From assembly GCA_018821535.1 (NCBI GenBank), contig JAHJLV010000037.1, positions 124,001 to 188,000 of the forward strand: a stretch of 64,000 bases of DNA. The letters run 5' to 3'. Made by a program: the position numbers and the translations under genes. The number at the start of each line of letters is the position of its first letter. Within the stretch, counting starts at the first letter, position 1. This stretch comes from Pseudomonadota bacterium (GTDB taxonomy: Bacteria; Desulfobacterota; Desulfobacteria; Desulfobacterales; Desulfobacteraceae). The notes below the pieces were generated by a model. That model had not been told where the DNA came from. It ran no database searches and was given only the letters and a program-made list of their open reading frames with translations. Below, one piece after another: positions 17,523 through 27,218 of this stretch.

Positions 17523-19718
17523 ATGAAGAACAAAGACCTGTATATACAGATGTTCAGCATCCATGGCCTGATCCGCTCCGAAAACATGGAGCTTGGCCAC
17601 AATGCTGATACCGGAGGCCAGGTCAAATATGTCATTGAATTATGCAAGGCTTTATCCGAACATAAAGATGTTCGCAGGGTCGATCTGATGACCCGCCTGA
17701 TTTCAGACAAAGCTTTTTCCAGCGACTACAGCCGGTCCATTGAAAAAGTGAATAAAAAATTCAGCATTGTCAGGATTCAGTGCGGCGGGAAAAAATATAT
17801 CAGAAAAGAACGGCTGTGGCCATTTTTGGATGAGTTTGTGGACAAGACCATCAAATATACTAAAAGCAGCGGAGAACTTCCGGATATCATTCACGGGCAC
17901 TATCCGGATGCAGGCTATGTGGCCAAAGAGCTGGCAAGATTTTTCGGGGTTCCCTTTGTCTATACCGGGCACTCTCTGGGAATCCCGAAAAAACAGCGAT
18001 TAATGACTGAAGGCCAGGATGAAGCGGATTTGAATAAAAAACTTCGACTTGATCACCGGATTGAAATAGAAGAGCGCATTTTAAAATTCGCAGATCTGAT
18101 TGTCACCAGCACCCGGCAGGAAATCGAAAAGCAATACGGTTTATACAAAAACAGGACTCTTCCAAAATACCATGTTATTCCGCCAGGCATAGATATTGAA
18201 AAATTTTTCCCCTATTACCACGATGAATTTCCCTCTGCTGAACAAAAAGAAGAATCCCTGTTTACCAGACAATCTCTTACCAGTGAGCTTAACCGCTTTT
18301 TCCAGCAGCCTGAAAAACCCATTATCCTTGCATTATGCCGTCCGGACAGAAGGAAGAACATCAGAGGACTGATCAAGGCATACGGCGAGGATTATGATTT
18401 GCAGGCAATTGCGAATCTTGCTGTATTTGCAGGAATTCGAAAAGACATTTCCCAGAAAGAAGACAGTGAGCGCGACGTTTTAACCCAGATGCTGCTTTTA
18501 ATGGATAAATATAATCTTTACGGGAAAATGGCCATCCCCAAAAAGCATGATTTTGAACATGAGGTCCCAGAACTTTACCGCATTGCCGCACAAAAAAAAG
18601 GCGTTTTTGTCAATCCTGCCCTGGTGGAGCCCTTTGGCCTGACACTGCTTGAAGCGCTGGCATGTGGTCTGCCCGTGGTTTCCACAAACGATGGCGGCCC
18701 CAAAGATATCATGGCAAACTGCAGCGGCGGCATACTGGTGGACCCGACAGATTCAACTGCCATTGCAAAAGCCATAAAAGACACCATTGTCAAGCCGGAC
18801 ATCTGGGCCAGATTTTCAAAAAACGGGATTATGAATACCCGCAAACATTATACGTGGTCAAGCCATGTGAAAACCTATATTCAGAAAATAAAGTCCTTAC
18901 GGCAAAAATACGAAATCCTGGAGATTGATGCCAGGGAACAGCGCTCAAGCATTGGAAAACGCATGTCAAGTCTGAACCATATGCTCATTACCGATATTGA
19001 CAATACCCTTTTGGGCGGAAACGAAGACAGCATCAGACAGTTGATGACACTGCTTGAAGGCAACAGAAAAACCATCGGTTTCGGTGTCGCCACGGGTCGG
19101 GTTTTTGACTCTGCAGTACAGATTTTAAAAGAAAACCATATCATGATGCCGGATATAATCATTTCCGGGGTTGGCAGCCAGATTACCTATGGTGAATCCT
19201 TATATCACGACAAGGGCTGGGAAACCCATATCGCAAAAAAGTGGGACCCGGATCAGATCATCACCCGGCTTGAAGCCGTAGATTTTCTTAAAAAGCAACC
19301 GGATAATGTCCAGACACCGTTTAAAATCAGCTATGATATGTCCCCGGGCCGGGATCACCTGGCAAAAGTCCATCATGTCCTGACACAGAACCGGCTTCAG
19401 TACACCCTGATCTATTCCCATGAAAAATACCTGGATATTCTTCCCTATCGAGCTTCAAAAGGAAAAGCCATACGGTATATCAGCTACAAATGGGAAATCC
19501 CGTTAAAAAATTTTCTGATATGCGGGGATTCAGGAAATGATGAGGAAATGCTCAAGGGAGAACCCTCTGGCGTTGTTGTGGGCAATTACAGCAAAGAATT
19601 GTCACATTTAAAACCCATGAAAAATATATATTTTGCCAAAAACAGTTTCAGTGCCGGTATCATTGAAGGTATCAACAGATACAAGTTTATTCAGAAAGCC
19701 GGCGGAGGGAAAAAATGA
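17523..19718 (+). CDS. Bifunctional sucrose-phosphate synthase with C-terminal sucrose-phosphatase domain
   Basis: A 731-residue two-domain enzyme. The GT-B part (about 1-465) has GHNADTGGQVKYV for the sugar-nucleotide loop, IHGHYPDAGYVAKEL, the PPGIDIEKFFP hinge and the donor-binding EPFGLTLLEALACGLP E-x7-E motif. The HAD part (about 480-725) has the nucleophile motif DIDNTLLGG and the Mg2+ motif GDSGNDEEML, so both activities look intact: UDP-glucose + fructose-6-phosphate to sucrose-6-phosphate, then sucrose. Start 17523 is chosen for GGAGG seven bases upstream; an open frame continues upstream to 17409 without homology. Its stop overlaps the phosphorylase start as ATGA. Sucrose is probably an osmolyte or reserve here. 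A related glucosyl product instead of sucrose is possible. Confidence 0.9.
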   Translation: MKNKDLYIQMFSIHGLIRSENMELGHNADTGGQVKYVIELCKALSEHKDVRRVDLMTRLISDKAFSSDYSRSIEKVNKKFSIVRIQCGGKKYIRKERLWPFLDEFVDKTIKYTKSSGELPDIIHGHYPDAGYVAKELARFFGVPFVYTGHSLGIPKKQRLMTEGQDEADLNKKLRLDHRIEIEERILKFADLIVTSTRQEIEKQYGLYKNRTLPKYHVIPPGIDIEKFFPYYHDEFPSAEQKEESLFTRQSLTSELNRFFQQPEKPIILALCRPDRRKNIRGLIKAYGEDYDLQAIANLAVFAGIRKDISQKEDSERDVLTQMLLLMDKYNLYGKMAIPKKHDFEHEVPELYRIAAQKKGVFVNPALVEPFGLTLLEALACGLPVVSTNDGGPKDIMANCSGGILVDPTDSTAIAKAIKDTIVKPDIWARFSKNGIMNTRKHYTWSSHVKTYIQKIKSLRQKYEILEIDAREQRSSIGKRMSSLNHMLITDIDNTLLGGNEDSIRQLMTLLEGNRKTIGFGVATGRVFDSAVQILKENHIMMPDIIISGVGSQITYGESLYHDKGWETHIAKKWDPDQIITRLEAVDFLKKQPDNVQTPFKISYDMSPGRDHLAKVHHVLTQNRLQYTLIYSHEKYLDILPYRASKGKAIRYISYKWEIPLKNFLICGDSGNDEEMLKGEPSGVVVGNYSKELSHLKPMKNIYFAKNSFSAGIIEGINRYKFIQKAGGGKK

Positions 19719-21163
19719 CATTAAAAAATAAAATCCAGTTGATCACCTATCCGGACAGCCTGGGTGCGAACCTTCCGGAACTGCATTATGCCCTGCGGAA
19801 ATATTTTCTTAAAGCCATCGGCGGCGTTCATCTGCTGCCGTTTTACCCGTCTTCCTCGGACCGGGGGTTTGCGCCGATAACCTATGATGAGGTTGATCCG
19901 GCATTCGGCACATGGGAAGATGTTGAAAAAATCGGCCAGGATTTCGACCTGATTATTGATTTTATGGTAAACCATATTTCACGACAAAGCATATTTTTTC
20001 AGGATTATATTGAAAAAGGCGCTGACAGCGAATATGCAGACATGTTTCTTTCTTTTGATAAACTGGCTCCCAATGGAGAAATCAGTGACAAAGATCTTTC
20101 CAAAGTCTATACCCGCAAACCCAGACATCCCTACCAGATCATCGAACGGCGGGACGGTACACGGGAAAAAATCTGGTGTACGTTTGATTATGAGCAGATT
20201 GATCTGGACTATGATTCACCCAAGACCCGTGAAATCATGCGGCAGTTTTTAATCCGGCTGGCCAGAAACCGGCCAAAGATGATCCGACTGGATGCCGTGG
20301 CCTATACCACTATGGAAATCGGAACTCGGTGCTTTTTTCTGGAGCCCAAAATCTGGGAGCTTTTAGACTGGTTTAATGACTATGCCTCGGCATTTGATAC
20401 GCAGATTCTTCCTGAAATTCATGAGCATTATTCATATCAGTTCAAGCTGAACAAAAAAGGGTACTGGTGCTATGATTTTTCGTTGCCCATGCTGGTACTC
20501 CATGCTCTATTCACACACACCAGCCGCCGCTTGAAATCCTGGCTTCGAAAATGCCCCAGAAAACAGATCACCACCCTTGATACCCATGACGGCATTGGTG
20601 TTGTAGATGTGGACCAGCTGCTAAATCCCGAAGAGATACAACAGACTATTGACGAACTTTACCAGAGAGGCTCCAATATAAAAGAAATGTATTCCGGACC
20701 CGAATACCAGAATCTTGATGTCTATCAGGTGAATTGCACGTATTATTCTGCACTGGGCTGCAATGATGATGCCTATATCGCTGCCAGAGTCATTCAATTT
20801 TTCACCCCGGGAATTCCCCAGGTTTACTATGTCGGACTTCTTGCCGGAAAAAATGATATTGAACTTGTGGAAAAAACCAAACTGGGCCGAAATATCAACC
20901 GTCACAATTATTCTCTGGAAGAAATTAAAGATGATATTCAAAAACCAGTGGTTCAAAGGCTGCTCAGATTGATGGAATTTCGAAATACCTATCCTGCCTT
21001 TAATGGAGAATTTAATCTGCTTAAATCCAGGAATAACCGCCTGACAGCAGAATGGTCGAACAAGAAATGCCGGGTCACGGCAGATATCGATCTTGAACAG
21101 TTCACATCAAAAATCAGCTATTTTGACCCGGTTGCCGGAAGACAGATGAGTTTTACAGCCTGA
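19715..21163 (+). CDS. Sucrose phosphorylase-like GH13 subfamily 18 enzyme
   Basis: A 482-residue (beta/alpha)8 enzyme of the GH13_18 type: N-terminal LITYPDSLGANL, GGVHLLPFYPSSSDRGFAPI, nucleophile Asp in RLDAVAY (about 197), acid/base Glu in LPEIHEHY (about 235) and the third carboxylate in TLDTHDGIG. GH13_18 covers sucrose, sucrose-6F-phosphate, glucosylglycerol and glucosylglycerate phosphorylases; I cannot separate them by eye. It is translationally coupled to the synthase (4-base overlap, GGAGG ahead), so it likely breaks down the product of that enzyme to glucose-1-phosphate, conserving the bond energy. Length is normal. Confidence 0.88.
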   Translation: MTLKNKIQLITYPDSLGANLPELHYALRKYFLKAIGGVHLLPFYPSSSDRGFAPITYDEVDPAFGTWEDVEKIGQDFDLIIDFMVNHISRQSIFFQDYIEKGADSEYADMFLSFDKLAPNGEISDKDLSKVYTRKPRHPYQIIERRDGTREKIWCTFDYEQIDLDYDSPKTREIMRQFLIRLARNRPKMIRLDAVAYTTMEIGTRCFFLEPKIWELLDWFNDYASAFDTQILPEIHEHYSYQFKLNKKGYWCYDFSLPMLVLHALFTHTSRRLKSWLRKCPRKQITTLDTHDGIGVVDVDQLLNPEEIQQTIDELYQRGSNIKEMYSGPEYQNLDVYQVNCTYYSALGCNDDAYIAARVIQFFTPGIPQVYYVGLLAGKNDIELVEKTKLGRNINRHNYSLEEIKDDIQKPVVQRLLRLMEFRNTYPAFNGEFNLLKSRNNRLTAEWSNKKCRVTADIDLEQFTSKISYFDPVAGRQMSFTA

Positions 21164-21183
21164 ATCATATTCCTGCAGGCAAA

Positions 21184-21257
21184 AGCATTCATCCAGATCG
21201 AATGCTCATTCATTCTGTTAAAAATAAAATGAGCGTTCGTTCGATTTTTGCTTGACA
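21184..21257. promoter_or_regulatory. Inverted repeats and -35 element upstream of the enoate-reductase gene
   Basis: GCATTC/GAATGC (21185-21190, 21200-21205) and the longer GAATGCTCATT/AATGAGCGTTC (21200-21210, 21228-21238, one mismatch) lie between the sucrose operon and the flavoprotein gene. The second hairpin is followed by GTTCGATTTTT and may terminate the sucrose transcript, or be an operator, since a good -35 (TTGACA, 21252-21257) follows. The -10 is unclear. Confidence 0.4.
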
Positions 21258-21365
21258 TCCAAACCCGAAATCACCTAAAAACTGAGAATAATATATAAAT
21301 CAAATCACCCTATCCGGGTGACAAACAATATGCCCAATGTCGTATCGGGACATAAAGGAGATACC

Positions 21366-23297
21366 ATGAATAACGATCTGTCACATTTATTTTCCCCATT
21401 TAAAATCCGTGATCTTGAAATCCCAAACCGATGTGTAATGCCGCCCATGGGGTGCCACCTGGAAAACAAAGACGCTTCAGTCAGTGATGCCAATATTGCG
21501 TATATCAGCAGACAGGCTTCCGGCGGAATCGGGCTTGTCATTACAGAGATCGCTGCAGTGCATGAAACCGGCGCTATCGGCATGGGCGTGTATGATGACC
21601 GATTTGTTCCGGGATTAACCCGGATGGCCCGGGCAATCCACGATGGCGGCGCAAAGGCTGCTTTACAGCTTCACCATGCAGGACGTGAGACCTATCCGGG
21701 TTTGAAAAAAGGATATGCATTAGGTCCTTCGGCACTCCCGAGCCTGGTCTATGGAATGGCACCCAAGGAAATGAGCCTTGATGAAATCAGGATGATTGTT
21801 GAATCCTTTGGCAAGGCTGCGGTAAGAGCTGTGGATGCGGGCTTTGATGCGGTTGAAATTCACGGTGCCCACGGGTATTTGCTCACCCAGTTTATGTCTG
21901 CCATCAGCAACCAGCGGAAAGATGGGTATGGCGGAGATTTTAAAAGCCGGGCCCGTTTTGTGTTTGAAGTGGTACAGGAAGTCCGCAAATCAGTGGGCAA
22001 AAATTTTCCCGTGCTGTTGAGAATTTCTGCTGAAGAATATATCCGTAACGGATATACAGTGGAAGATGTGCAGACCATCCTGCCGGATCTGGTGCAAGCA
22101 GGTGTTGATGTATTCCATGCTTCAGTCGGCACCCATGGCAGTCCCGGGGGTGTTACCAGCGCACCGCCGGAATTTGAACAGGGATGGAATGTATGGCGGG
22201 CCAAAAAATGCAAAGAGGTGGTGGATGTACCAGTGATTGCAGTCGGCCGGTTTAACGATCCCAGAGTAGCAGATAAATTTATTGCCCAGGGAGATGCGGA
22301 TATGATCGCCTTTGGCCGTCAGCAACTGGCTGATCCGGATTTTCTCAATAAAGCAAAAGCCGGACAATATGATCAGATACGAAACTGTATTGCCTGTAAT
22401 CAGGGCTGCATCGAACGTCTGATGTATGAACCCGGTTCAAGTGTCCGGTGCGCCATTAATCCTGAAACCGGCCAGGAACTGCTGTATCCCAGAACCCCTG
22501 CCAAAACAAAGAAAAAAGTATGGGTAATCGGCGCAGGCCCTGCAGGGCTGACCGCTGCACAGGAAGCAGCCAGGCTGGGACACGATGTGTCTTTGTTTGA
22601 AAAAGAAGACACGGCTGGTGGACAGATTTTATATGCCAGCAAAGCGCCGTCCAAACAGATATATGGAGACTGGATCCGATGGCAGATCAAGCAGGTTGAA
22701 CAGATGGGCGTTACCATTCAGACCAGCACAACAATCACCCCTGAAAAACTGGAGAATGCGAATGTGGATGCTGTGATTCTGGCTGCTGGCGGAGACAAGA
22801 TTATTCCGACGATCCCGGGCCTGGACGAATCCATAGTCTGTACTGCCTGGCAGATTTTAGGCGAAACCGTCAAACCTGAAAAAAATGTTCTGGTGGTCGG
22901 CGGCGGACTGATCGGAATGGAAACTGCAGATTTTCTGATCGACAAAGGCAGCAAGGTGACCCTGGTGGAAATGCTTCCCAAAAGCCCTGTCCCCAATTAT
23001 ACCTCCCATGGCTATATGCTTCATAAACGTCTGAAACAGGCAGAATGCCGGTTTAGGTTCAACTCCCGGCTGGACAGTGTGGGCAAAAACGCAGTGACCC
23101 TTTTGGTGGATGGAAAACCGGAAACACTGACAGATATTCATCAGGTGGTATTGGCGGTCGGTATGAAACCCAGAGCAGAACTCAAGGAATATCTTGCCAA
23201 CAAAAAAATCGAACATTATGTGGTTGGAGATGCCCAGACCGTAAGACGAATCATAGAAGCAACCGATGAAGGCGCAAAAGCCGCATGGAGCCTGTAA
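21366..23297 (+). CDS. 2-enoate reductase / 2,4-dienoyl-CoA reductase-like flavoprotein (OYE family, FMN-FeS-FAD)
   Basis: A 643-residue enzyme with an old-yellow-enzyme TIM barrel (about 1-350; IPNRCVMPPMG, HHAGR, EIHGAHGYLLTQFMS), a 4Fe-4S site (CIACNQGCIE then Cys in VRCAINP) and a C-terminal FAD/NAD module with VWVIGAGPAGLTAAQEA (about 385) and VLVVGGGLIGMETADF (about 515). Electrons pass NADH to FAD to FeS to FMN to reduce an activated double bond. AAGGAG seven bases before ATG 21366 sets the start; upstream in-frame ATGs at 21318 and 21330 lack homology. The stop overlaps the region of the DUF362 start, so the two are translationally coupled. Substrate is unknown. Confidence 0.9.
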   Translation: MNNDLSHLFSPFKIRDLEIPNRCVMPPMGCHLENKDASVSDANIAYISRQASGGIGLVITEIAAVHETGAIGMGVYDDRFVPGLTRMARAIHDGGAKAALQLHHAGRETYPGLKKGYALGPSALPSLVYGMAPKEMSLDEIRMIVESFGKAAVRAVDAGFDAVEIHGAHGYLLTQFMSAISNQRKDGYGGDFKSRARFVFEVVQEVRKSVGKNFPVLLRISAEEYIRNGYTVEDVQTILPDLVQAGVDVFHASVGTHGSPGGVTSAPPEFEQGWNVWRAKKCKEVVDVPVIAVGRFNDPRVADKFIAQGDADMIAFGRQQLADPDFLNKAKAGQYDQIRNCIACNQGCIERLMYEPGSSVRCAINPETGQELLYPRTPAKTKKKVWVIGAGPAGLTAAQEAARLGHDVSLFEKEDTAGGQILYASKAPSKQIYGDWIRWQIKQVEQMGVTIQTSTTITPEKLENANVDAVILAAGGDKIIPTIPGLDESIVCTAWQILGETVKPEKNVLVVGGGLIGMETADFLIDKGSKVTLVEMLPKSPVPNYTSHGYMLHKRLKQAECRFRFNSRLDSVGKNAVTLLVDGKPETLTDIHQVVLAVGMKPRAELKEYLANKKIEHYVVGDAQTVRRIIEATDEGAKAAWSL

Positions 23298-23299
23298 TC

Positions 23300-25720
23300 A
23301 TGACACAGACACAATCCATTACAGTCAATTCGGATATCGGAGAAATTTGTCTGGACCATTCGGGGTCAGCACTGGGCGTGTCCAGATTAGACGCTGAACA
23401 GTCTTATCAAGGAATCAGTGCGCTTTTAAAAAAAGTGATTGAATCTGAGGACCCAGACGCAAATCAGGCTGCCTGGGACCAGATTAAAAACAAGATCGAC
23501 TATACCTATAAAAATCTGGACAAGGCATTATCTGCCCTGGAAAAAGACGAAAACTTTTTGTCCACACTCCTGCAGGAGGTCGGAAAAGGCAAAAAACTGC
23601 TGTTCAAGCCCAATCTTGTAACGGTTGAAAGTGTTGAGCCCTATTCCCACCTGATGGTACCGGGCACCTTTGCCAATACGGAATGGTCTTTTGTGGCAGC
23701 GGTAATGCGCTGGTTTCATGACAAGGGGAAAATACGCTATCACCAGATGTGCATGGGTGAGGCCGCTTCCAACAGCCTTTTTAAAGCGGCCCAGTACACA
23801 AACATCAAAAAGACCGGCCGGCCGGTAACACCGGAAGCCACATACGAGGGCCGGTCTGATGATTTTTACGGCGGATGGGGATTTTATTTTATCCGCCGCT
23901 ACCTGGCCGAAACCGCATCTCTTGAAGCAGGTGAAGATCCGATGAACGGGCTTGAGGAAAGCATGTCCGGCACCTTCATCCCGCCGGGTGAGGCAGCAGG
24001 CCGGTTAATGGTCTATGATCTGAACCGGATCAGTGATGATCCGTCCAAAGGCCGGGAAGTCCCTCTGCCGGACGGAGAAAATTTTAAATCCATCATCCTT
24101 CATAAGGTCATTGTGGGTGGTGATCCGGATGATCCCGAAGACCTTGAAAAATATCCAGGCAGCGTCCTGATCAATCTGCCAAAACTGAAAGTGCATGCCC
24201 AGGCCATGTTCACCAATGCCATTAAAAATCTGGGTATCGGACTGTATCCGCTGCAGGCCAATTTTCAAGGGTGTAAAAACTGGGCATACGGGTCTCCGGA
24301 CGCCAGCGTTCCCACCATCAAAAGCCGGATTCCCCATCAGGTCTGGGTGCCGGAAATTGACACCAATACCCTGATCCCCAAAAAAGATGCCCAGGGCAAT
24401 TATTTGGTGACTAAAACCGGCGGGATGACCGGAACCATGCTGGACATCATCCGGGCTTCAACAGCCGGGAATTCCTTCATGATGCATATTGTGGATGCCA
24501 TTGAAGCGGTTAACCGGGACCATCAGGGGTTTGGTCTGGGTATTGCCTGTCCTGAAGGGCTGATTGTCGCAGGAACTGATGTGGTGGCTGTGGATCTTTT
24601 CTGCGCCCGTTATATGTTCAGCAACACAGGGTTGAAAGAAGCCCGGGAAGCCGGAATTGATGATGGATTCGGCGGTTTTTTTCCCCAGAAGGTTCCTGTC
24701 CCTGCATTCAACGGCAAACGCATTGAAACACACCACGGCTATGACTGCCCCATTGCAAGGGATGCCAGCATCAAAAGAGCCCACGCCTATGGCATGGGAA
24801 ATCCTTCCTATCACATTGCAGGATGGGATGAAATAACCCGGAATCCTCTGGCCTCATTCAAGGGGCGCTTAGGATTTGTTTCAGACAATGCCTTTACGGA
24901 TATCCATACACAATATCTGTACTGGGATATTTTTAAAATGCCCTGGGATCTGCAGAAAACATTTTTCCGATATCTGGATGCAGTGGATGCGCTTGAAAAA
25001 ACCACCTTGAAAGATGAATTTCTTAATGCCTTTGATGAAACCTTTGACAAAACAGTTTCCTATGAGGAAAACGGGAAAAAAGGGATCTTCAGCCCTGCCC
25101 TGTTCCTTGGCGGCCTGTTTATCAGCTCAAAGAGCAAGAAAGATGAAGGTGATGTTTTCAGAACCTTTTTTGCCATGACAGCCAACCCGTTAAGGGGTGC
25201 CAATCCGGACTGGAATGCGGACCGTCACGATTTTAACCGGGAATTTTTGATGGGGGCGGTAACTGTTGTTGCCCAGATGATGTCCACAATGAAAATGGAT
25301 GTCAAGGATGCGTATTTTCCTGAACTGACCTGGGGAAACGGGAACTGGCCGAGTTTTTCACAGACAAAGCAGACCTATCTGCACCAGGTGATCTATGGAT
25401 GGAAATTCCCCAAACAGGTCAGTCTTTTCAGCCTGTACGGCAGCGCTTTTGCCTATGCGGATTACCGGTTCAACAACAGCCGGTTTGTGGGCAATATTTA
25501 TGCGGCACCCGATATGAAAGCCTGTCAGAATTATCTGACTGCCCTTAAAAACAATGAAACAGAACCCCTGGATTTTGTTATGTATGTTCCCAAAGGATGC
25601 GGTGCAGGCGGCAAACTTCCCCATGTGGAAGAAACAGATGACCCGTCCAGAATATTCACCGCCCGGTTTGATCAGGGAAAAATTCTGTGGCCGGATGCCA
25701 GCGGTGGATGCGGATATTAA
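23300..25720 (+). CDS. Large DUF362-domain protein coupled to the flavoprotein
   Basis: An 806-residue protein without a signal peptide or membrane helices. GKKLLFKPNLVTVES (about 95-110), VLINLPKLKVHAQAMFTNAIKN (about 300) and the GTDVVAVDLFCARYMF segment (about 430) match the DUF362 pattern; the C-terminal 300 residues are not recognised and end in GGCGY. DUF362 proteins have no settled function, and this lacks the ferredoxin motifs many carry. The ATG at 23300 follows GGAG by nine bases, just beyond the flavoprotein stop (23297); an earlier ATG at 23285 overlaps it. The tight coupling suggests both act in one pathway. Confidence 0.7.
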   Translation: MTQTQSITVNSDIGEICLDHSGSALGVSRLDAEQSYQGISALLKKVIESEDPDANQAAWDQIKNKIDYTYKNLDKALSALEKDENFLSTLLQEVGKGKKLLFKPNLVTVESVEPYSHLMVPGTFANTEWSFVAAVMRWFHDKGKIRYHQMCMGEAASNSLFKAAQYTNIKKTGRPVTPEATYEGRSDDFYGGWGFYFIRRYLAETASLEAGEDPMNGLEESMSGTFIPPGEAAGRLMVYDLNRISDDPSKGREVPLPDGENFKSIILHKVIVGGDPDDPEDLEKYPGSVLINLPKLKVHAQAMFTNAIKNLGIGLYPLQANFQGCKNWAYGSPDASVPTIKSRIPHQVWVPEIDTNTLIPKKDAQGNYLVTKTGGMTGTMLDIIRASTAGNSFMMHIVDAIEAVNRDHQGFGLGIACPEGLIVAGTDVVAVDLFCARYMFSNTGLKEAREAGIDDGFGGFFPQKVPVPAFNGKRIETHHGYDCPIARDASIKRAHAYGMGNPSYHIAGWDEITRNPLASFKGRLGFVSDNAFTDIHTQYLYWDIFKMPWDLQKTFFRYLDAVDALEKTTLKDEFLNAFDETFDKTVSYEENGKKGIFSPALFLGGLFISSKSKKDEGDVFRTFFAMTANPLRGANPDWNADRHDFNREFLMGAVTVVAQMMSTMKMDVKDAYFPELTWGNGNWPSFSQTKQTYLHQVIYGWKFPKQVSLFSLYGSAFAYADYRFNNSRFVGNIYAAPDMKACQNYLTALKNNETEPLDFVMYVPKGCGAGGKLPHVEETDDPSRIFTARFDQGKILWPDASGGCGY

Positions 25721-25730
25721 TAATTGTGGA

Positions 25731-27209
25731 TCAGACCCCAAAAAACAATTTTATGGTTTCAATCAGTTTTTTGGGGTTTTGATCCATTGCGCCTAAGTCT
25801 CCTATGGCTGCGCCCTCGTTTTGACGACGCTTCAAAACCACCTGGGCAATCTGTTCTGATATCACCGGGTTTGCAATAATAATTTTTGAAAAAATACTTT
25901 TTCTAATAACAATCAGTGCGGTATCTTCTGTTGTCCGGATAGTGGCGCTTCGCTTTTCGCCGGTCAAAAGACTGATCTCTCCGAAAAAATCACCCGGACG
26001 CATGGTGGATAATAATTTTGTCCTTCCATTTTCCATGATTTTAATTGCCTCACAGGTCCCTGACCGGATAATATACATTGAATCTCCATCCTCTCCTTCC
26101 TGAACAATGAGCTCTCCTGCACCATACAGGTCAATATCCACATTCGAGGAAAGATCTGTCAGTTCTTCATCTGAAAGCGGTGAAAGTATGGGTATGGCCT
26201 GCATCATCATTTTTGCATCGGACTGGACAGATAAAGATTCCTGCTTGTGATATTCTCTTTCAATATGACCATGAAATACATCCCGGATAGGGAAAGGAAT
26301 GCGAATATTATTTCTTCGCAGCGCATACCAGAGCTGTTGATATATATCGGATTTCAACTGGGGCTCATGGGCATAATTATTGTGCCAGAGTCTTATTTCA
26401 TATTTAATGGCAAAATCACCATACTCCACAATACGTACAACCACACGCGGCCGTTTCAACACCTGGGGATGCTGATCCACCACCGCAGTAATCACCTGTT
26501 TTACCTTATTATAGGGGACCCCATACTCAAGGCCGATAAAAATTCGCGCAATCTTTGTTCTTGTCGGTCTGGAAAAATTGGTGAATGTGGTGGATGCAAG
26601 GGTTGAATTCGGAATATAAACCAGAACCTGATCCCGCGTGAGCAGCTGGGTTGACTTCCATGAAATCCCGACCACCCGGCCTTCTTTTCCTTCAAATTCA
26701 AGCCAGTCCCCCACTGAGAACAAACGCTCCGCCTGAATAATCAGACCGGAAAAAAAATTATTCAGGGTCGCCTGCACTGCAAGACCGATAACAACCGTAA
26801 TAACAGCAGAAGTAGTCAGCAGACTGGCCAGATTGATATCACTTTTAACCCGCAGCACCAACAGAAACAAAATGACAAAAGTAATGAACAGAATAAAATC
26901 CCGGGTGATTTTTGGGGGGACATCTTTTTCATCTTTCACCCGGGTCAATATTTTCATCACCACCCAGAAAATCCCGTGGGCCACGCCCCATGAAATGAAT
27001 ACATACTCCCAGATCTTGATATACCTGATCCATTCAGCACTCCATTCATATCCTGAAATAATGGTTTCAAAAAAAATCAGTGCAAAATAGCAGATAAACA
27101 GACCAAAGGGTATTTCAGGCAGCCACCGAATTTTTTTGGCCGCAAGCATATATCCAAAGAGAAGAAATATATACATCAAGATATGCCATGGAATAGCCGA
27201 AGACGTCAT
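25731..27209 (-). CDS. MscS-type mechanosensitive channel with C-terminal cyclic-nucleotide-binding domain
   Basis: A 492-residue inner-membrane protein: four or so N-terminal helices (to about 150), the MscS pore and beta domain (AVQATLNNFFSGLIIQAERLF near 165, VYIPNSTLASTTFTNFSRP near 205), then a cNMP-binding domain (about 345-470) with EGEDGDSMYIIRSG and FGEISLLTGEKRSATIR. The Arg in that phosphate-binding cassette is conserved, so cAMP or cGMP binding is plausible. It would release solutes on hypo-osmotic shock with gating tuned by nucleotide. The gene follows a small unknown gene by nine bases on the same strand and shares its 3' end with a plus-strand terminator. Confidence 0.9.
   Translation of the reverse strand: MTSSAIPWHILMYIFLLFGYMLAAKKIRWLPEIPFGLFICYFALIFFETIISGYEWSAEWIRYIKIWEYVFISWGVAHGIFWVVMKILTRVKDEKDVPPKITRDFILFITFVILFLLVLRVKSDINLASLLTTSAVITVVIGLAVQATLNNFFSGLIIQAERLFSVGDWLEFEGKEGRVVGISWKSTQLLTRDQVLVYIPNSTLASTTFTNFSRPTRTKIARIFIGLEYGVPYNKVKQVITAVVDQHPQVLKRPRVVVRIVEYGDFAIKYEIRLWHNNYAHEPQLKSDIYQQLWYALRRNNIRIPFPIRDVFHGHIEREYHKQESLSVQSDAKMMMQAIPILSPLSDEELTDLSSNVDIDLYGAGELIVQEGEDGDSMYIIRSGTCEAIKIMENGRTKLLSTMRPGDFFGEISLLTGEKRSATIRTTEDTALIVIRKSIFSKIIIANPVISEQIAQVVLKRRQNEGAAIGDLGAMDQNPKKLIETIKLFFGV
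25735..25780 (+). terminator. Terminator located inside the 3' end of the convergent channel gene
   Basis: ACCCCAAAAAAC (25735-25746) and GTTTTTTGGGGT (25766-25777) form a perfect 12-bp stem followed by TTT. It ends the flavoprotein-DUF362 transcript. The same bases encode the last residues (KLIETIKLFFGV) of the MscS-type protein on the other strand. Confidence 0.7.
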
Positions 27210-27218
27210 ACTGCCTCC

